The notes: generated by a model from the letters alone, not told the origin. Counted from the first letter of the stretch, positions 1 to 14,100 are shown. The stretch: 64,000 nucleotides of DNA from Euptelea pleiosperma (GCA_035048495.1 CM068546.1:9474435-9538434), one strand, 5' to 3'. Numbers and translations are program-made.

Positions 1-2593
1 TTGATATTGTGCATTTTGATGTATGGGGACCTTCCCCAACTACTTCTATCTTTGGCTTCCGTTACTTCATTTCCTTTGTTGATGATCATACTAGGTGTAC
101 ATGGGTTTATCTCATGAAAACCAAAGATGAAGCTCATTTCATTTTTCAGGGTTTTCATAAGATGATCCAAACCCAGTATGATATCTCTATCAAGGTTCTT
201 CGTACTGACCAAGGTGGAGAATACATGTTTGTTGGGCTTCAACACTACCTTCTTGACCATGGGATTTGTCATCAAAATTCTTGCAGCTACACCCCTCAAT
301 AGAATGGTGTAGTCGAGAGAAAAATGCGACATTTGACCGAGATAGCTAGATCTCTTTTGATTGGCTCTCATGTCCCCAAGACCTATTGGTCAGATGTTGT
401 GTTGACGGCTGCCTACTTGAGTAACAGAATACCCTCTCGTGTTCTCAATTTTAAATCTCCTCTTCAGGTTCTTTCCCCTGATTCTCCTCTTTTCTCTGTT
501 CCTCCTCGCATCTTTGGGTGTGTGTTATGTACATATCCTTGGTCCTCATTGCACCAAACTAGATCCCAAAGCACTCAAGTGCGTCTTTATCGGTTACTCC
601 TCTACCCATAAAGGGTACAGGTGTTACCATCCATCCTCTGGGAAAATGTTTGTATGCATAGATGTTACATTCCATGATGAGCTTTCTTTTTTCTCTCACA
701 CCTCTCTTCAGGGGGAGAGTAGTAATGAAGAGAGGTGAAATGTTCATCTTCCTGCTATATCCCTATCTCCTCCTCTAGAGTTTGAGAGGTCTCCACCCAC
801 TCATACTACTAGTGTGATTGATAGTTTTCCTGGAGCTCAGAAGGATCTCAAAGTCTATAGCAGAAGGGCGACAGTCACAGCTGATCCAGGACCAGTGGTT
901 CCTTCCTCAGATCCAGGTAATCCTCCATCTCTCCCTATACCTGTCATTCCCTTGTCTACTGATGATTCTGATCTTCCTATTGCTATTAGAAAAGGCATCA
1001 GAAGTTCTACTCAACATCAGCCTTTATCACATCAGTTTCCACCATTCCCACTCCCTCTTCCGTGGCAGAAGGGTTAGCACACCCTAGATGGAAAGTTGCT
1101 ATGGTAGAAGAAATGAAGGCGCTGGATAAGAACAAAACTCGGGAGCTTGTTGACTTGCCAAGAGGCAAGAAGCCGGTTGGATGCAGATGGGTGTTCACAG
1201 TGAAGTACAAGGCCGATGGGTCAGTAGAGAAGTACAATGCCAAACTGGTAGCCAAAGGGTACACTCAGACCTATGGGATTGACTATGTGGAGACCTTTGC
1301 ACCTGTGGCAAAGATGAACTCCATCAGGGTTTTGTTGTTTGTAGTAGCAAACCAAGCATGGCCTTTGCATCAGCTGGATGTGAAGAATGCGTTCCTTCAT
1401 GGTGATTTGTATGAAGAGGTCTATATGGTACCTCTTCCAGGGTTCACTCCTCTAGGGGACAGCAGCAAGGTGTGTCGACTGAGGAAAGCCCTCTATGGGC
1501 TTAAGCAATCCCTCAGAGCTTGGTTTGAGAGGTTTATTCTAGCAGTGAAGAAGCTGGGATATACTCAAAGCCAAACCGATCACACCTTATTTGTGAAGCA
1601 CCTAGGGAAGAGCACTACGACCTTCATCGTCTATGTTGACGATATCATTTTGACAGGGAATGATGCAGAGGAGGTGATCAAGCTAAATGATCATCTAGCA
1701 GGCGAGTTTGAGCCCAAAGATCTGGGACTCCTTAAGTACTTTCTTGGCATTGAAGTTGTAAGATCCAGCCAAGGGATCTTCATCTCACAAAGGAAGTACG
1801 TCCTAGATCTATTGAAAGACTCTGGCAAGCTGGGAGCTAAGTCAGTGGAGATCCCCATAGAGCAGAATCACCAGTTGGCCGACTCGAGTAGTATACCTTT
1901 ACAGGATGTGGGGAGCTTTCAAAGATTGGTTGGAAGGTTGATCTACCTCTCCTTGACTCGTCCAGACATTGCCTATGCAGTCAGTGTTATCAGTCAGTAC
2001 ATGCATTCTCCTAGAGAGATTCACTTAGAGGCAACACACAGGATATTGAGATATCTCAAGTTTGTCCTTGGCCGAGGCCTCATTTTTCAGAAAAATGGCC
2101 ACATGAGAGTAGTCATATACTGATGCAGACTGGGCTAGTGCCAAGGATGATAGGAGATCTACTTCAGGCTATTGCATCTTCGTGGGAGGAAATCTAGTTA
2201 CTTGGAAGAGCAAGTAGCAACCGGTAGTTGCACGATCTAGCGCAGAGGCAGAATTTAGGGCAATGGCCCATGGCTCGTGTGAGATGCTATGGCTGAAGAT
2301 GATAGTCGTTGAGCTGGGTTTTCCAGTTACAGGATCCATGTTCTTATACTGTGACAACAAGGCTGTTATTAGTATTGCTCATAATCCGGTACAACATGAT
2401 CGGGCCAAGCACATTGAAGTGGATCGTCACTTCATTCGGGAGAAGATCGTGTCTGGAGAAGTTTGTACCCCCTTTATAAAGACTGATGAACAAATAGTAG
2501 ATGTCTTCACCAAATGAGTTATTAGTTGGCAACTTCACAGATGCTTATGCAAGTTGGGCATGAAAGATATCTATGCACCAACTTGAGGGGGAG
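1..2593 (+). pseudogene. Ty1/Copia pol remnant (integrase, RT, RNase H)
   Basis: This is the 3' two-thirds of a Copia polyprotein gene, cut by the window start. Pieces in order: integrase core (9-302, with the TDQGGEY stretch), the integrase C-terminal part (324-738), reverse transcriptase (1062-2110, with the YVDD active site near 1634) and RNase H (about 2120-2517, with YTDADWA and DNKA motifs). It is broken in many places. A TAG interrupts the integrase at 301-303. Frame changes fall near 520, 1065 and 2112. In-frame stops occur at 739 and 2215, and the final ORF ends early at 2515. A polypurine tract (2583-2593) precedes the LTR. The domain order integrase then RT is what defines Copia rather than Gypsy. 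It cannot make an active enzyme set. It probably lies in an early intron of the kinase gene downstream (inference). Confidence 0.93.
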
Positions 2594-2742
2594 TGTTATT
2601 AGATACGTAGAAATACGTATTTTTTATGCAATAGGGGTAGTTATGTAAATACCCACCACAAGGGGTATACTTGTCCTTTCTATAATTCTTTTCATATAAA
2701 TAAGATTTATAGAGTCATTTTGACTTAAGCACAAGACATCCA

Positions 2743-2774
<32 letters not shown>

Positions 2775-2890
2775 CCATGCTGTGAAACCCTAATCTTAAC
2801 CCTAATTCTACAATTCAACTCTCTCCTCTTCCCCAAATCTCCTCCGCTAATCTTTCATCCATATGCTTTAGTTTGTTTCCTGAATTAACA
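2594..2890 (+). mobile_element. Copia 3' LTR
   Basis: The LTR starts with TGTTA right after the polypurine tract and ends with TAACA, a 5-base terminal inverted repeat, giving 297 bp. A TATA-like stretch (TATAAATAAG, about 2694) and a (TC)n tract (2741-2774) fit a promoter and leader region. The 5-bp target duplication should be CAATT (2891-2895), but the 5' LTR is outside the window, so this is untested. Confidence 0.8.
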
Positions 2891-3892
2891 CAATTCACAA
2901 TATCAGTCTTACACTTCTTAATAGGACTTCTCATGAATCGTGACAGATCTATCCTTGCTATCTAGACATCTAACATTCAATGAGATAATTCTCAAGCTTC
3001 ATTGATGATAAAGTTTCTCCCTCCTCTCCTTCATCCAACTACTCTCTTGAGCTGCCACCAAAGTTGATTTAGCATGATAGATTGAGGTCATCCTTAGAAC
3101 TCTTCAGTTTCTGTCTTCCGACTGGACCAACCTCCTAGGGTTAACAAAATCTGAAGCTGATGGATCAATATGTCCAGAAAACTCAATAAAAAGCCACACC
3201 CAGATGACAGCTCATTCATATCCTCGCCTTTGGCATGATCGAGAAGCCCTCCACCCTTGTTCAACTACTGCACGTTTCCACCTGTCTAAGGTTGCATCAT
3301 CATGGTTTTTCTCCATGACTTTGAACCTCCTCTTTGTGACCTACATGGGAAACCCCCAAAAGGTTTTCATAATTTGCTCAGAATCAACTTAGATATCTGC
3401 ACATCCTCATGTCTGTTTGTCAGACCGACACACCTCATCAGCTCTGGCTCCAGAATTGTCCAAAGTTCGACTGAAAACAAGTGTCGGAGCCAAAGACAAC
3501 CAAGCAGCTGCATCACATAACCCTTGTCTTCTTCCAATAGGACGTTCTGAGCTTCTGGACGACTCTCCCTATAAGATGCATACACCCAAGTTACTGTCTT
3601 TCTACCCCCTTTTGATCTACTGTAGATCTGTTGTAATGGTTTCATGGAACCATATGCTAATTGGATTGACCTTATTGGGGACCAACATCACGATATGTGC
3701 CTTATCCTCAGTCTCTCTGCCAGTTGCTTCATACTCCAACAGGTGATGAACAGTAGCACAAGGAGAAGGATTTACGGCAACAATAGGTCCAAGCAGAGAA
3801 GCACCAGCCACATCGAAATGCTTACCTGAAATTTGAATCTCAGTGTCTGCTGAAACTTCCTCACTGCCTGTTGCAACTCCCTGCAACAACAA
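2891..3892 (-). pseudogene. LINE remnant: ORF1 end and start of ORF2 endonuclease
   Basis: Read on the reverse strand, 3892-3367 holds two overlapping open pieces that resemble the C-terminal part of a plant L1 ORF1, with a YSRSKGGRKT-like basic stretch. At about 2990-2900 comes the typical start of a LINE endonuclease (LRIISLNVRCLDSKDR, then a frame change and KKCKTDIV). The endonuclease is cut off exactly where the Copia LTR begins, so the LTR element seems to have landed in an older LINE. Frameshifts and stops make it inactive. Family assignment rests on the endonuclease opening motif only. Confidence 0.6.
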
Positions 3893-4245
3893 ATTTCTTT
3901 TGTTACTATTAGACTTCCGCTTGGGTTGTAATAACCTTTTCCACAGGGTCCCTAGGGAATGGTACTTCTAAGATTTTTTAAAAGCCATATTAGTTAGTTC
4001 ATACCAGAGTTACCTGGTTCTTTGAATCTACCTGTGTTTTGCGAACTGGTTCGTCTTGCACCGGTCTGCAAAATGGTTTGCTTGGATCGCCCAGAATGCA
4101 ATTCTCTATCTTCTGTTGTGTTGTACATGAAAACTGATAATTGTATTTTACTTTTACAGTAAAGGAGAGTACTTACCCTAACAATTGAGTTCTTGGATAT
4201 CACGAACTGAGATTTACTGTGGCATGGAATCATGCACCTATAAAC
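3893..4245. other. Unassigned sequence, possibly more of the LINE
   Basis: No gene seen. A reverse-strand open stretch near 4010-4080 could be more LINE ORF1, but it has no diagnostic motif. Confidence 0.3.
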
Positions 4246-4556
4246 TGTGAAACAACCATTTACCCCAAAAGATCGACCTGTTGGGAAACGGCGAAACAAC
4301 TATGTATATCAACGGGTCGTCGGGCCAACACAATACGTGCGCGGGAACAAATCATTGCTAACACGCCCCCTCAGCGAGAATACACTTCGCTGGAGACTTG
4401 AACCCGCGACCTCCCAGGCCTTAAGGCTCTGATACCATGTTAAATAACCATTTACCCCAAAAGATCGACCTGCTGGGGAAAGGCGAAACAACTATGTATA
4501 TCAACGGGTCGTCGGGCCAACACAATACGTGCGCGGGAACAAATCATCCGCTAACA
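4246..4556 (-). mobile_element. Complete TRIM (miniature LTR retrotransposon)
   Basis: Two direct repeats, 4246-4363 (118 bp) and 4438-4556 (119 bp), flank a 74-bp core. On the reverse strand each repeat begins TGTTAGC and ends in CA. The core starts with TGGTATCAGAGC, the usual primer-binding site matching initiator methionine tRNA, and ends with a purine tract GAGGGGGCG. The element is flanked by the 5-bp direct repeat TAAAC (4241-4245 and 4557-4561). All parts of a terminal-repeat retrotransposon in miniature are present. There is no coding capacity, so it depends on another element for movement. The LTRs differ at several sites, so it is not very recent. Confidence 0.93.
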
Positions 4557-4561
4557 TAAAC

Positions 4562-5111
4562 TAGGTGTTCATACTTCTTATATAACCTGCTTGATGCGCT
4601 AGAACTATTGTGTTTCTTATAATATACACCTCAAAAGTTGCATCCTTACCATAAAAGTAATCTGATTTGGTTTTCAGTTGTTCTCATAAACACCTGAATA
4701 TCAAGTCTCTTAGGGTCACATAAGTTCATCATTGTGCACTTGTGAAAAAGCATTGTTTTCCATGTCTGACAATGCATGCTTACAGGACATCCATAGATAG
4801 TTCTGGTTTATGCTCTTATTTTGCAGGGTTCCTAAATTTTTCAATGTTGCTTTCTGTATATGCTATTCATTTTGGGGGATTTTTTCCCCATTTATGTTCT
4901 TGATCAGTCTCAAATGATTGCTTTCTGACTTTAATGAAGTGCCATTATATAGCCATGTACTTCTCTTCCCCCTGCTTCATCATTTATGCATGGATCCAAA
5001 ATGTTTGGGTTAAGATTTGATTTGAATCATAGGATTTTAAAGACAATAGCTGTAACTGAAATTCCTAGTAGTAAAAAGACTGAAACTTGACTTGGTGCAC
5101 ATTGGTCATAG
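4562..5111. other. Kinase gene intron, no features seen
   Basis: AT-rich sequence ending in a splice acceptor (AG at 5110-5111). I looked here for the kinase's missing glycine-loop exon and did not find it. Confidence 0.6.
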
Positions 5112-8100
5112 GTTGCCATCAAGAAAATGAAGAGAAAGTTTTACTTTTGGGAGGAGTGTATGAATCTACGCGAAGTAAAGGTATGTTACAATGTTATTCT
5201 TTTGATTGGAAATAACGCTTCTTTTTGTTATTCTAGGTAACGCAGTGCAAAAGCTTTAGTATAGATAGAGCATACCATGTCTTTTCTCAATCCTGGCCAT
5301 TAATGTAGAAGTATAACTTTTCCTTTTGCAGTCCCTTAGAAAATTGAATCACCCTAACATTGTGAAGTTGAAGGAGATTGTTCGGGAAAACCATGAGCTT
5401 TTCTTCATATTTGAATACATGGTGAGGATTTGAGCTTTCATACAAATTAAACTATTTTTAAATCTTTGATTCATAATATTGATGTTATGATCTAAACCCT
5501 TGTTCATCCACTAAGCTTAGTTTTGATGTTAGCACATGACAAGTACTCATATTTGCTTGATAGTTTTGTATGCTATATTTCTTCATTTAGGTTTCTCTCG
5601 TACGACTCATGGTTTTCGTGTAAGAGTGTTACAGCGCATGTGTCCTAGTGTGAAACTAAATGAAAAGGGTGTGGTTGTTGATCAGCTTGATGCTTAATTT
5701 TGTTGACCGGGTTTGGTGCAACTCTAGGTACCAATTATGAACATAGATTTTATAGAAAGATGTATACCTAACTTGCATTTGGCAGTTCTTATGTAATTGT
5801 GAGTGGGTCTTGATCTTTGTAGTCTTATAGGCTCCGAACTTATGCACTCCTACAGTCTTACTTCTTGGTATTGGTTGGTGAGTGGCACGGTTTTAAGTTT
5901 CGGATGATCCCAAGTTGACTTGCCTGAGTCAACTTGGTATTCCCTTGGACCAAGACATGATACAACTCATCTGAGACATTATTTTTCTTTTTATTTTTCA
6001 CATTGTCTCGGGCGAGACAGTCCCGAGACCAAGTTGACTTGCCCAAGTCACTAGGTCTCAGCTTCGGACAATCGTCACAATCCAACCTACAACTGAGTTT
6101 TAATACCTTGGTTGGTAGGCAGTAGGTTTACTGCCTTATCAAAACATTCTAATTAAACTTGGTGTTCCACCAACCTCTATACATGCATGGCTTATGGTGC
6201 GGGACCATTCAACTACGATGGTCCGCTGGTACATCGAATCTGTGTCCGATCAAGCAAGTGGACCCCGTTTTTACTATTTATACCAAATCCCAGATTTTTA
6301 CTATTTATAGTAAATCCCATTTTTTACTATTTGTAGTAACTCTCGTTTTACTATTTATAATAAATTCCCGAAATTACTATTTATAGTAAATTCTGATTTT
6401 ACTATTTTTAGATAAAGTTCTAGTTGTTTAGAAATTTGTTCTTTGAGTTGTAATAGAATTAGGATACGGAGAGATTTTATTTTCAATTAGGATTTTATTA
6501 TTGGTTGCAATAGTTGACTCGTATTAGGAGTTTCTAATTTCAGTTAGATTGGAATTATGAAAGTTCAAGTAGGGAGTATCATAAAAGGTGATGTACCCTT
6601 TGATTTTAATAATGAAATGATAAATGAAGAAATAGACAATCTCTTTGGAGAAATCTCCTGTGAAGGGAAACTTGGTGTGAAGGCATTCTCTTTTGGTGCG
6701 AAGCCAAGCTAATTCGGTGCGAAGGCGAAGGTATCTTTCTAGCCATATCTCTTTCTCCATCTTTGTTTTCTTTTTGGATCAAGTTTGACCTAGAAAACCT
6801 AACTATATCTCTTCCACCTTTAAACCCTAACCATTGAACACAACTGTTAATAGTAACCTTCCCTCTTTATTCCCCCCAAAATCGCAGAACGACATCTCAT
6901 CCTGCGTCACCTTAGTTGTGGAAGTTGCTAATATCCTGCAAGAACCTCAACTCTTTGTTGATATATACCAGTTTGAGGATTGTATCTTTATTCATCTAGA
7001 CCATATAAGAAATGCCTCGGTATCTTTAATTAATGCCACTGCCAAGATTTACAATCTAGGGATTTAAACCTAGTTTATGCAGTGATGCTTCTTTCATGAC
7101 TTTCCCTACTTCATTTTAGTAAGATAGTGCTTAGAAGCATTATATTTCCTAATGCCTTCTTAAATGGTGGATGCATTTCCCAGAGCTTTACAGCTTACAA
7201 GATACCTATTCAACTTCAATCCCTTACTTGATTGATAGATGCAAGTTTCCATTACTATCTGAGCTGTTGCTTATATTTGTCATTCATCCAGGAATATAAT
7301 CTATACCAGATCATGAGAGACCGGCGAAGCCCTTTTCCTGAGGCAGAGATACGGAGCCTTATGTCTCAGGTGTTGCAAGGACTTGCGTATATGCACAGAA
7401 ATGGATATTTTCATCGGGACCTCAAACCTGGTATTAACATTGCTTCCATACTGTAATTATTGTTTGGCTTATGCAGTGAGCTTGTGCTATGGTATATGAT
7501 ACATTTTTTTTTTGATCGGTGGTATATGATAAAAATTCTTTATGCCTTAAAAAGAGAATTTGCTGGTGACAAGTGACATTATAAAAATTGCTGATTTCGG
7601 ATTGGCAAGAGAAGTAATGTCAAAGCCTCCATATACTGACTACGTTTCTACACGCTGGTGAGTCACCCTCAGCTGCATCATCATAAATTCCTGCTATGTT
7701 CTCAACTGTTTATTCAAACAATTGTACAGTTTCCATAGTGTAATTGTAGCATAATTTTTATAATTTAGTGCTGCTTTATGTATGCAAGGTACCGAGCACC
7801 AGAAGTGTTGTTGCAATCTTCATCATACACTCCTGCAATCGGTATGCGATATTCTATTACTTGTTTATCGTACATGTTACTCAAATTAATAAATGACACT
7901 CAATTATGATCTCCATGAAATCTGCATGTTGAAGCTCTCCTTATTTTCATTTTCAACACACATGTGACAACTTGCAAAATTGTACTCAACCACAACATTT
8001 CACATTGTTGAAAAATATTTAAGTTCTTTGTAATTGATGAGGAAGCTCAAGCTCTCTAGAACAGAGTTTTTACCCTTATTGGGCATCCTTCATACACCAT

Positions 8101-11100
8101 ATGGATTGGAGAATATCCTTAATTAGCATTCAGATTTTGAGAAAGGCATGGTTAAAATCTCATCCTCAGTCTCTGTCTTCGGCAGGCCTGAGACCTAGAA
8201 GACTCACATCTTAGCCTAGACAAGGTCAAGATGATCTTCTTGTCTTTGATCCATTGTTAGGAAAATAGTAAAATTTGCTAAAAATTCATTCATACATAAC
8301 GCAGTCTTACATAATTGTAACATATAGTAATCATACCTAAATTCTTCAAAACTTAAAATACAACCTTCTTAGGACCACTCAATCCATGTTTGAGCTATTG
8401 AATTAATGATCGATAAGCTTGTCTTAAGTGGGTGATGAAGGGACAAATCCTGCGTCATCCTAAGTATTGTTAAACATTTGTTGGGTATGGGGTGGGTAAG
8501 CTATGTTACAAGTGCCCTAGGTTCTAAAGGTTGGTTGCTATAAAGGATTCAATAATCCACCAGTATTTGAGAGGATAGGTGAAAATATTATGTAGCGTCT
8601 GGTTTTCTAAAGGAGTTTGCTTGATAGGGAGATAGAAGAGTGTATGTCTCTTATACTAGTCTTGAGGTGTTCATTACAAAGGCCAAATGGGGCATAAATA
8701 AGCGGATTTGGAAAGGAGTTTCAAAATGGGTGTTTTCCGTGAAGTCGTGCTACAATATTCTCTCTAGTTTTTCCAAAGAGTGCTCACCCGTTTGACATAC
8801 TCGGAGTTTGACTCAACGCAATTGGCCTAGGCTGTGGGCCATTTTTGGATCTTCCCTTGTGTAAGCTTTTTGAGTCTTACCAACCCTTCTGATATGTTGC
8901 AGACTTTTTGGATACTAAATCATTTTTTAGCGGCTCCTAAGTACTGTTTTCTTAGTTGGTTAATAGGGTTGGAATGTAATGACAACTACAAGAAGTTGTT
9001 TTCTTCTAATTTGTTAATCTTACCTTAGTCAGCAACTGTCGTTAGGGTTGGGTGAAGCAGATCTTCCATATTTGGTTAGGGGCAACTTCTTTGACTTCGG
9101 TTTGAGCTTGAGAAAGTATGGGAACGAGCTAGCAAGGCTTCGACCATGCAACTTGGTGGGCCCTCCATTCCCCGTATGGTGACATTTCTCAGTCCATTGC
9201 TGTAGGGCCAAAGTCATGGTATATCGGTGGCTTCCTCTCCCAAACTTGGTCACTGTGATGTAAATATCTAGATGGGGCTATCCATGGTTTGATACCGTGG
9301 ATGGAGATTATTCATGGTTTAGGGCCTTAGGTAGAAGTTGTCTGTGATTTGGGACCCCAAATAGAGCATCCACAATAGATTGAGGCATAAAGTGTCTATG
9401 TTCCCCATGTCTCATCCAAAATTGCAATTTTCCCCTGGCTTAAGGCCCTTTTGGACCTTGTCAGATGTATACAAAATTGTTTGACTATTGTAAATAAGGT
9501 TTCCTGAGGTCTATTCTTATATTCTTAGTTTCCTAATATTCATTGGGAAAATACCATGTGCTTGACAACCAGCTTGATTTGATCTAATATGATTTAATTG
9601 TTTTTGCAAATTGGTAACATGTTGAGCTACGCGATATGATGCTTAAAGAATAACATTACACAAACACCTTCAAGAAAGGATACTTTTTTGCTAATATCAT
9701 TATTTTGCAATGTTTTTCGTTTGAGTTCATATTGCTTTGTATGAATCTATACATTACTAGTCATTGTAGGATATTTTTTCCGTAATACATTGATTACTCA
9801 GTTGAATGTTCTTGCAGACATGTGGGCCATTGGTGCAATTCTAGCAGAGCTTTTCACATTGAGCCCTATTTTCCCTGGTGAAAGGTATTTTTTCATCATC
9901 CCAAATCTTATGTGCTTAGGCTCAGGCAGTAAAATATGAAAAATTAAATCATGCATTGTGAGTAATAGTTTGAAGCTTTTCTCTTCCTCGTACGCATGCA
10001 TGGAGAATCATAGCAGTCAAATGGGACAAGTAAATTTTTTTGATCAGATGCCTTGCTGAGAATCTGAATGTGAACAATAAATTGGTCTGAACTAGCATGA
10101 AGCTAAATTAATGCATTACATCAGCAGGCTGCTTGTTTTCCTTTGAGCCCGGTTTGTACATTTGATGAGTTTGGAAAGTTATCATTTGTGAGAGAAGAAT
10201 ATTTAGGTACTAAGGTACTTCAGTTAAGAAGTATTTCAAATGAAAACATAAGATGGTAGGAGAAACTTCCTTTTTTCTTTCGACAAGGGAAAATTTAAAA
10301 ATTGTTATAATGTGTGTATGTAGGGGGGTTATGTAACACCAAAACTGTTGATGGACTGGATCTAGTATCAATTTTGCCACCTTTCTTTCTTTAAGAATAC
10401 TCATTGTCACATCACACTCTCTTTCTCGCAGTCACCCTTCACTATTGAGCATAATACTTACTTTCACTCTTAGAGAAAAACAAAACCCTAAGACCTTCTC
10501 TCTTTCTCACTCTCTAAGCAATCTATTTATTTTCTTCTTTTTAATTTTCATACTGAAATGTGTAATAAAATTTCCCCTCTCAAAACCGATAAGTAAAAGG
10601 GCTTTTGGTGTGTATGTTTCGGTATTAAAATTTTGATTCAGGATATATTTCTACCTGCCTTAGGGCTGCAATTCAGGCGGGTTGGGGTTCAACCCGAGCT
10701 TCAGACCATAAAACCTGAGCCCGAGCCCAACCTGAGGTCGGGCCTACCTAACTTGTTCAGCCTGAGCCTAACCCGATCGGGTTGGCGGGGTTAGTAGAGA
10801 TAGAAAGTTGAAAGAGGGGAGATGAGGAAGGAGGGGTACCGGAGATGCTGTATCAAAGACAACGAATGAACATGAACACCTTTACATATATGCGCGCGCG
10901 CGCGCGTGTGTGTAGATACACAAGTTGGAGATCGGGCCAAGTTATACAAACATATGATTCATTCATGCACAATCATGGACATTTAGAGTGAAAACAATGG
11001 AAATTGGTGTTTTCCTTAAATTTCAGAACTTTTTGCCCTAAAATCCTTAATTGTATGCACACTCCAGTGTAAATGCATTGTTGATCCATAGATCTGATGC

Positions 11101-14100
11101 ATTTACACCTCAATTCTATTTCTAGCAAGAAACTACAAAAAGTTTGTATAATTGAAAGAATTTATTGTTACCTTGAAAATTTTAAAATCCTCAAATTTCG
11201 CTTTGATCTGCTCCACCGATTCTCGAACATATAATCAAAGTGGAGTAGTCGATAATTGTCTAAGATGGATTGAGGATTGGAAGTTTTGATTAAAAAAGAA
11301 AAAAGAAAGAAGGGTTTACTATGTTTGGTCGAAATATTTTGACTGAAATAATGTACTTGTATATTGTTGTTGGGTCAAAATGTCACCGTTCATAAGCATT
11401 TATTGTTCATTTCATAAAATAATTCGCGAAATAATGCTTATTTCAAGCTGTATGGTCTCTTTCCTGTCGACCTTTGTTGAAATGAAAATATTTTGTGAAA
11501 TAAAAGAAATTTAATACCTTGTTAGTCATTAATATTAGGGAAAAAAAAGAGGAATTAAATTGAATTTTTTAAGATACGGTTGCCCCCAATTGCTTATGCA
11601 TGTGAGGCAGAGGTCTTTTACACAAGGCGTTTAAAAAGGTGTAAAAGGCGTGAGGCGTGAGGCATAAGTCTTAGTGGATGAGGCCTATATCTCACAAGCT
11701 TTTAAGTTTTTTTAATAAGTTTGAAGTTGTTTTGGGAAAGCCTCGCTTGGGGGCAAGCCTCAAGTCCTAAGCCTCAAACGCCTTTTAAAACACTGATAAA
11801 AATAGTAGTCTCAACTGCTGTGTCCAAATCTCTACTACCTATAATAACGAACGCAACTCAAATACGACGACCCATTTTTTGGCCAGTTTTTTCCAAAACA
11901 CCTACATTATCCACTACTTATTTTTGTAGTCCAAAGGGTATTTTATACTTTAAGACTTCTATATCTGTACTTCTTTCTATCTATAAACTTGCTAGTTTAA
12001 TGAGAAAATGAGAAAACTTAACCGCTTCATCACACTAAGGCCAACTATTAATTATACACAAATTTTCAAAAAGAGCTCTGTAATTGCTAAAATTTTCAAA
12101 AGAACCCCTACCTTTATAGTTTGTTAGGTAATTTAAAACACAATCAAGTGACCCTTGACTAGTTAAATAATAATATGCTAGGCTAGTTAAATAAGCAACA
12201 AAAATCTCTTTCCACATGAAATAGATTAATATTATTTTTCGACAAAATTTCCTAAATTTATCTTTTTTGTTGAATTATTCTATTAGTTTCTTGTTTCTTG
12301 TATTCATTTAAAAAACCGTGCTTGTGATGTTTAAGCCTCACACTTTAGGACATTGAAACCCTCTTCCCATTCCTTCGCATTTAAAAACATTGATTTTAAT
12401 GCAGAGACTCAAGAAGTCAAAATAAATGGATTTTTTTAATAAGTAACTGAAAAAAAATGGAAATCAAACGTAGCTTACTCACTTTTCTTTTCTAAAACTA
12501 AGATTTATAAATATACGGTATCTTTATCTTTATTATTTTCACTCACGAAATGGGAGAAACACTATGGAGGAGTTTATTTTCAGCTTCTTTTGTTGGCAGT
12601 GAACTAGACCAACTTTACAAAATATGCTGTGTTCTCGGTACTCCAGATTGGTCTACTTTGCCAGAAGGAATGAACTATTCACGGTTCATCAATGTTAATT
12701 TTTCAGAGGTGTGCTTTTGTTCACACAGTTGATTGGATTACTCAATGTGTTCCGCTTAAGTTTAACTTCTTTTTTTTCTGTAGATTGTGCCTGCCAATCT
12801 TTCAGATATCATTCCCAATGCTAGCTTGGAAGCAATTGATTTGATTATGGTGAGTGTTGGTAGTACAATCTGTTTCCCTGTTAATATTTTGGTTTCCCAC
12901 TTATGACGAACTTGCTGCTGAAAATATATGTTTTGGGTGTCTTCGTACCTATGTGCTGGATTATTGATAGCAACTATGCTCTTGGGACCCACTTAAGAGA
13001 CCGACTGCAGAGCAATCACTACAACATCCCTTTTTCCATGTAATATACGTCCTTGAGTTTGTTCTTAGTTTACTTGATGTAATTCACCATACCTAACTTG
13101 TGCCATTGGGATAGGTGGGAATGTGGGTTCCTTATCCACTCCGGGATCCTTTTCAGCCCAGGCCAAACCACACAGGTGAGTTACTTACGAGTGCATTATA
13201 GAATACCCACTTAGAGTTCAATATGCATCAAAGGATTCTTGTTTAATGCATCATTCTTTTCCCTTTTTTTGACCTCAGGAGGAAAGCCAAAGCTTGAGTT
13301 GAATCTATGGGACTTCAGTTCTGAACCAGATGATTGCTTTCTTGGCTTGACATTGGCAGTAAAGCCCAGTATTTCCAACATAGGTAACAATGTTGTGTCC
13401 TTGCTTGTATCATAGTTAAATTGGAGGTAACTTCAGGCATGGATGGAGGTGTCTGTGACGATGAGATTGATGGCGGATCCTGTGAGGTTTTAATATAAGC
13501 CCAGATTGTCATTAAGGAATTTACAACTACATGAAATTGTTGTTGTTATTACATCATGAGAAGAGATTGGAACATTTCACCCCTATAAAACTTTTATTTT
13601 TGCCCCTAACATGGACCTGTTTTGGGGGAATGTGAGATCTGGGTCAGGTAGGTCATGAACCTGACCCATGTTCAACTGAAATTGTGAGGAAGTTTATAAT
13701 TTTCATCACTCAAGGCACAGAAAACCTACATGGTAAGGCCCAGGTTCTGGGCCCTGCATGATTATCAAATGTTGGCCAGGTGGGAGGACTTCAACTAATC
13801 CTAGCTGGTCCTTTCGACGTTTCCAAAGTGTGAACTCAGTTACCACTTTCGGTTTCCAAAGAACAGCAGAGCTTATGATATCGTGATTGGTTCCCTATTC
13901 TGAAGCATTGCTTCAAGGACCCCTTTTCTTCTAAAATTTTCCATGTTGGTCACCTGGTCAGGTCCTTTAAGTTGACAGAGAATTTTAATGTAGGGTTGTT
14001 CTTATATTTAATACAAATCAGAGTTTCATTATATTTCTACAAATCTAGGTATGTTATTTTATATTATATTATATTCTTAAATAAGGGATATAACTGTGTA

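Noticed and set aside
4385..4438. tRNA-like box (GGGTTCAAGTCTCC) suggesting a tRNA gene
   Set aside because: It lies in the TRIM core next to the primer-binding site and no cloverleaf can be drawn.
6163..6840. Solo LTR (TGTTC…GAACA)
   Set aside because: Flanks CTTGG and CAACT do not match, and no other copy exists in the window to confirm the edges.
9029..9253. Reverse-strand 74-codon ORF in a kinase intron
   Set aside because: No family features; likely chance.
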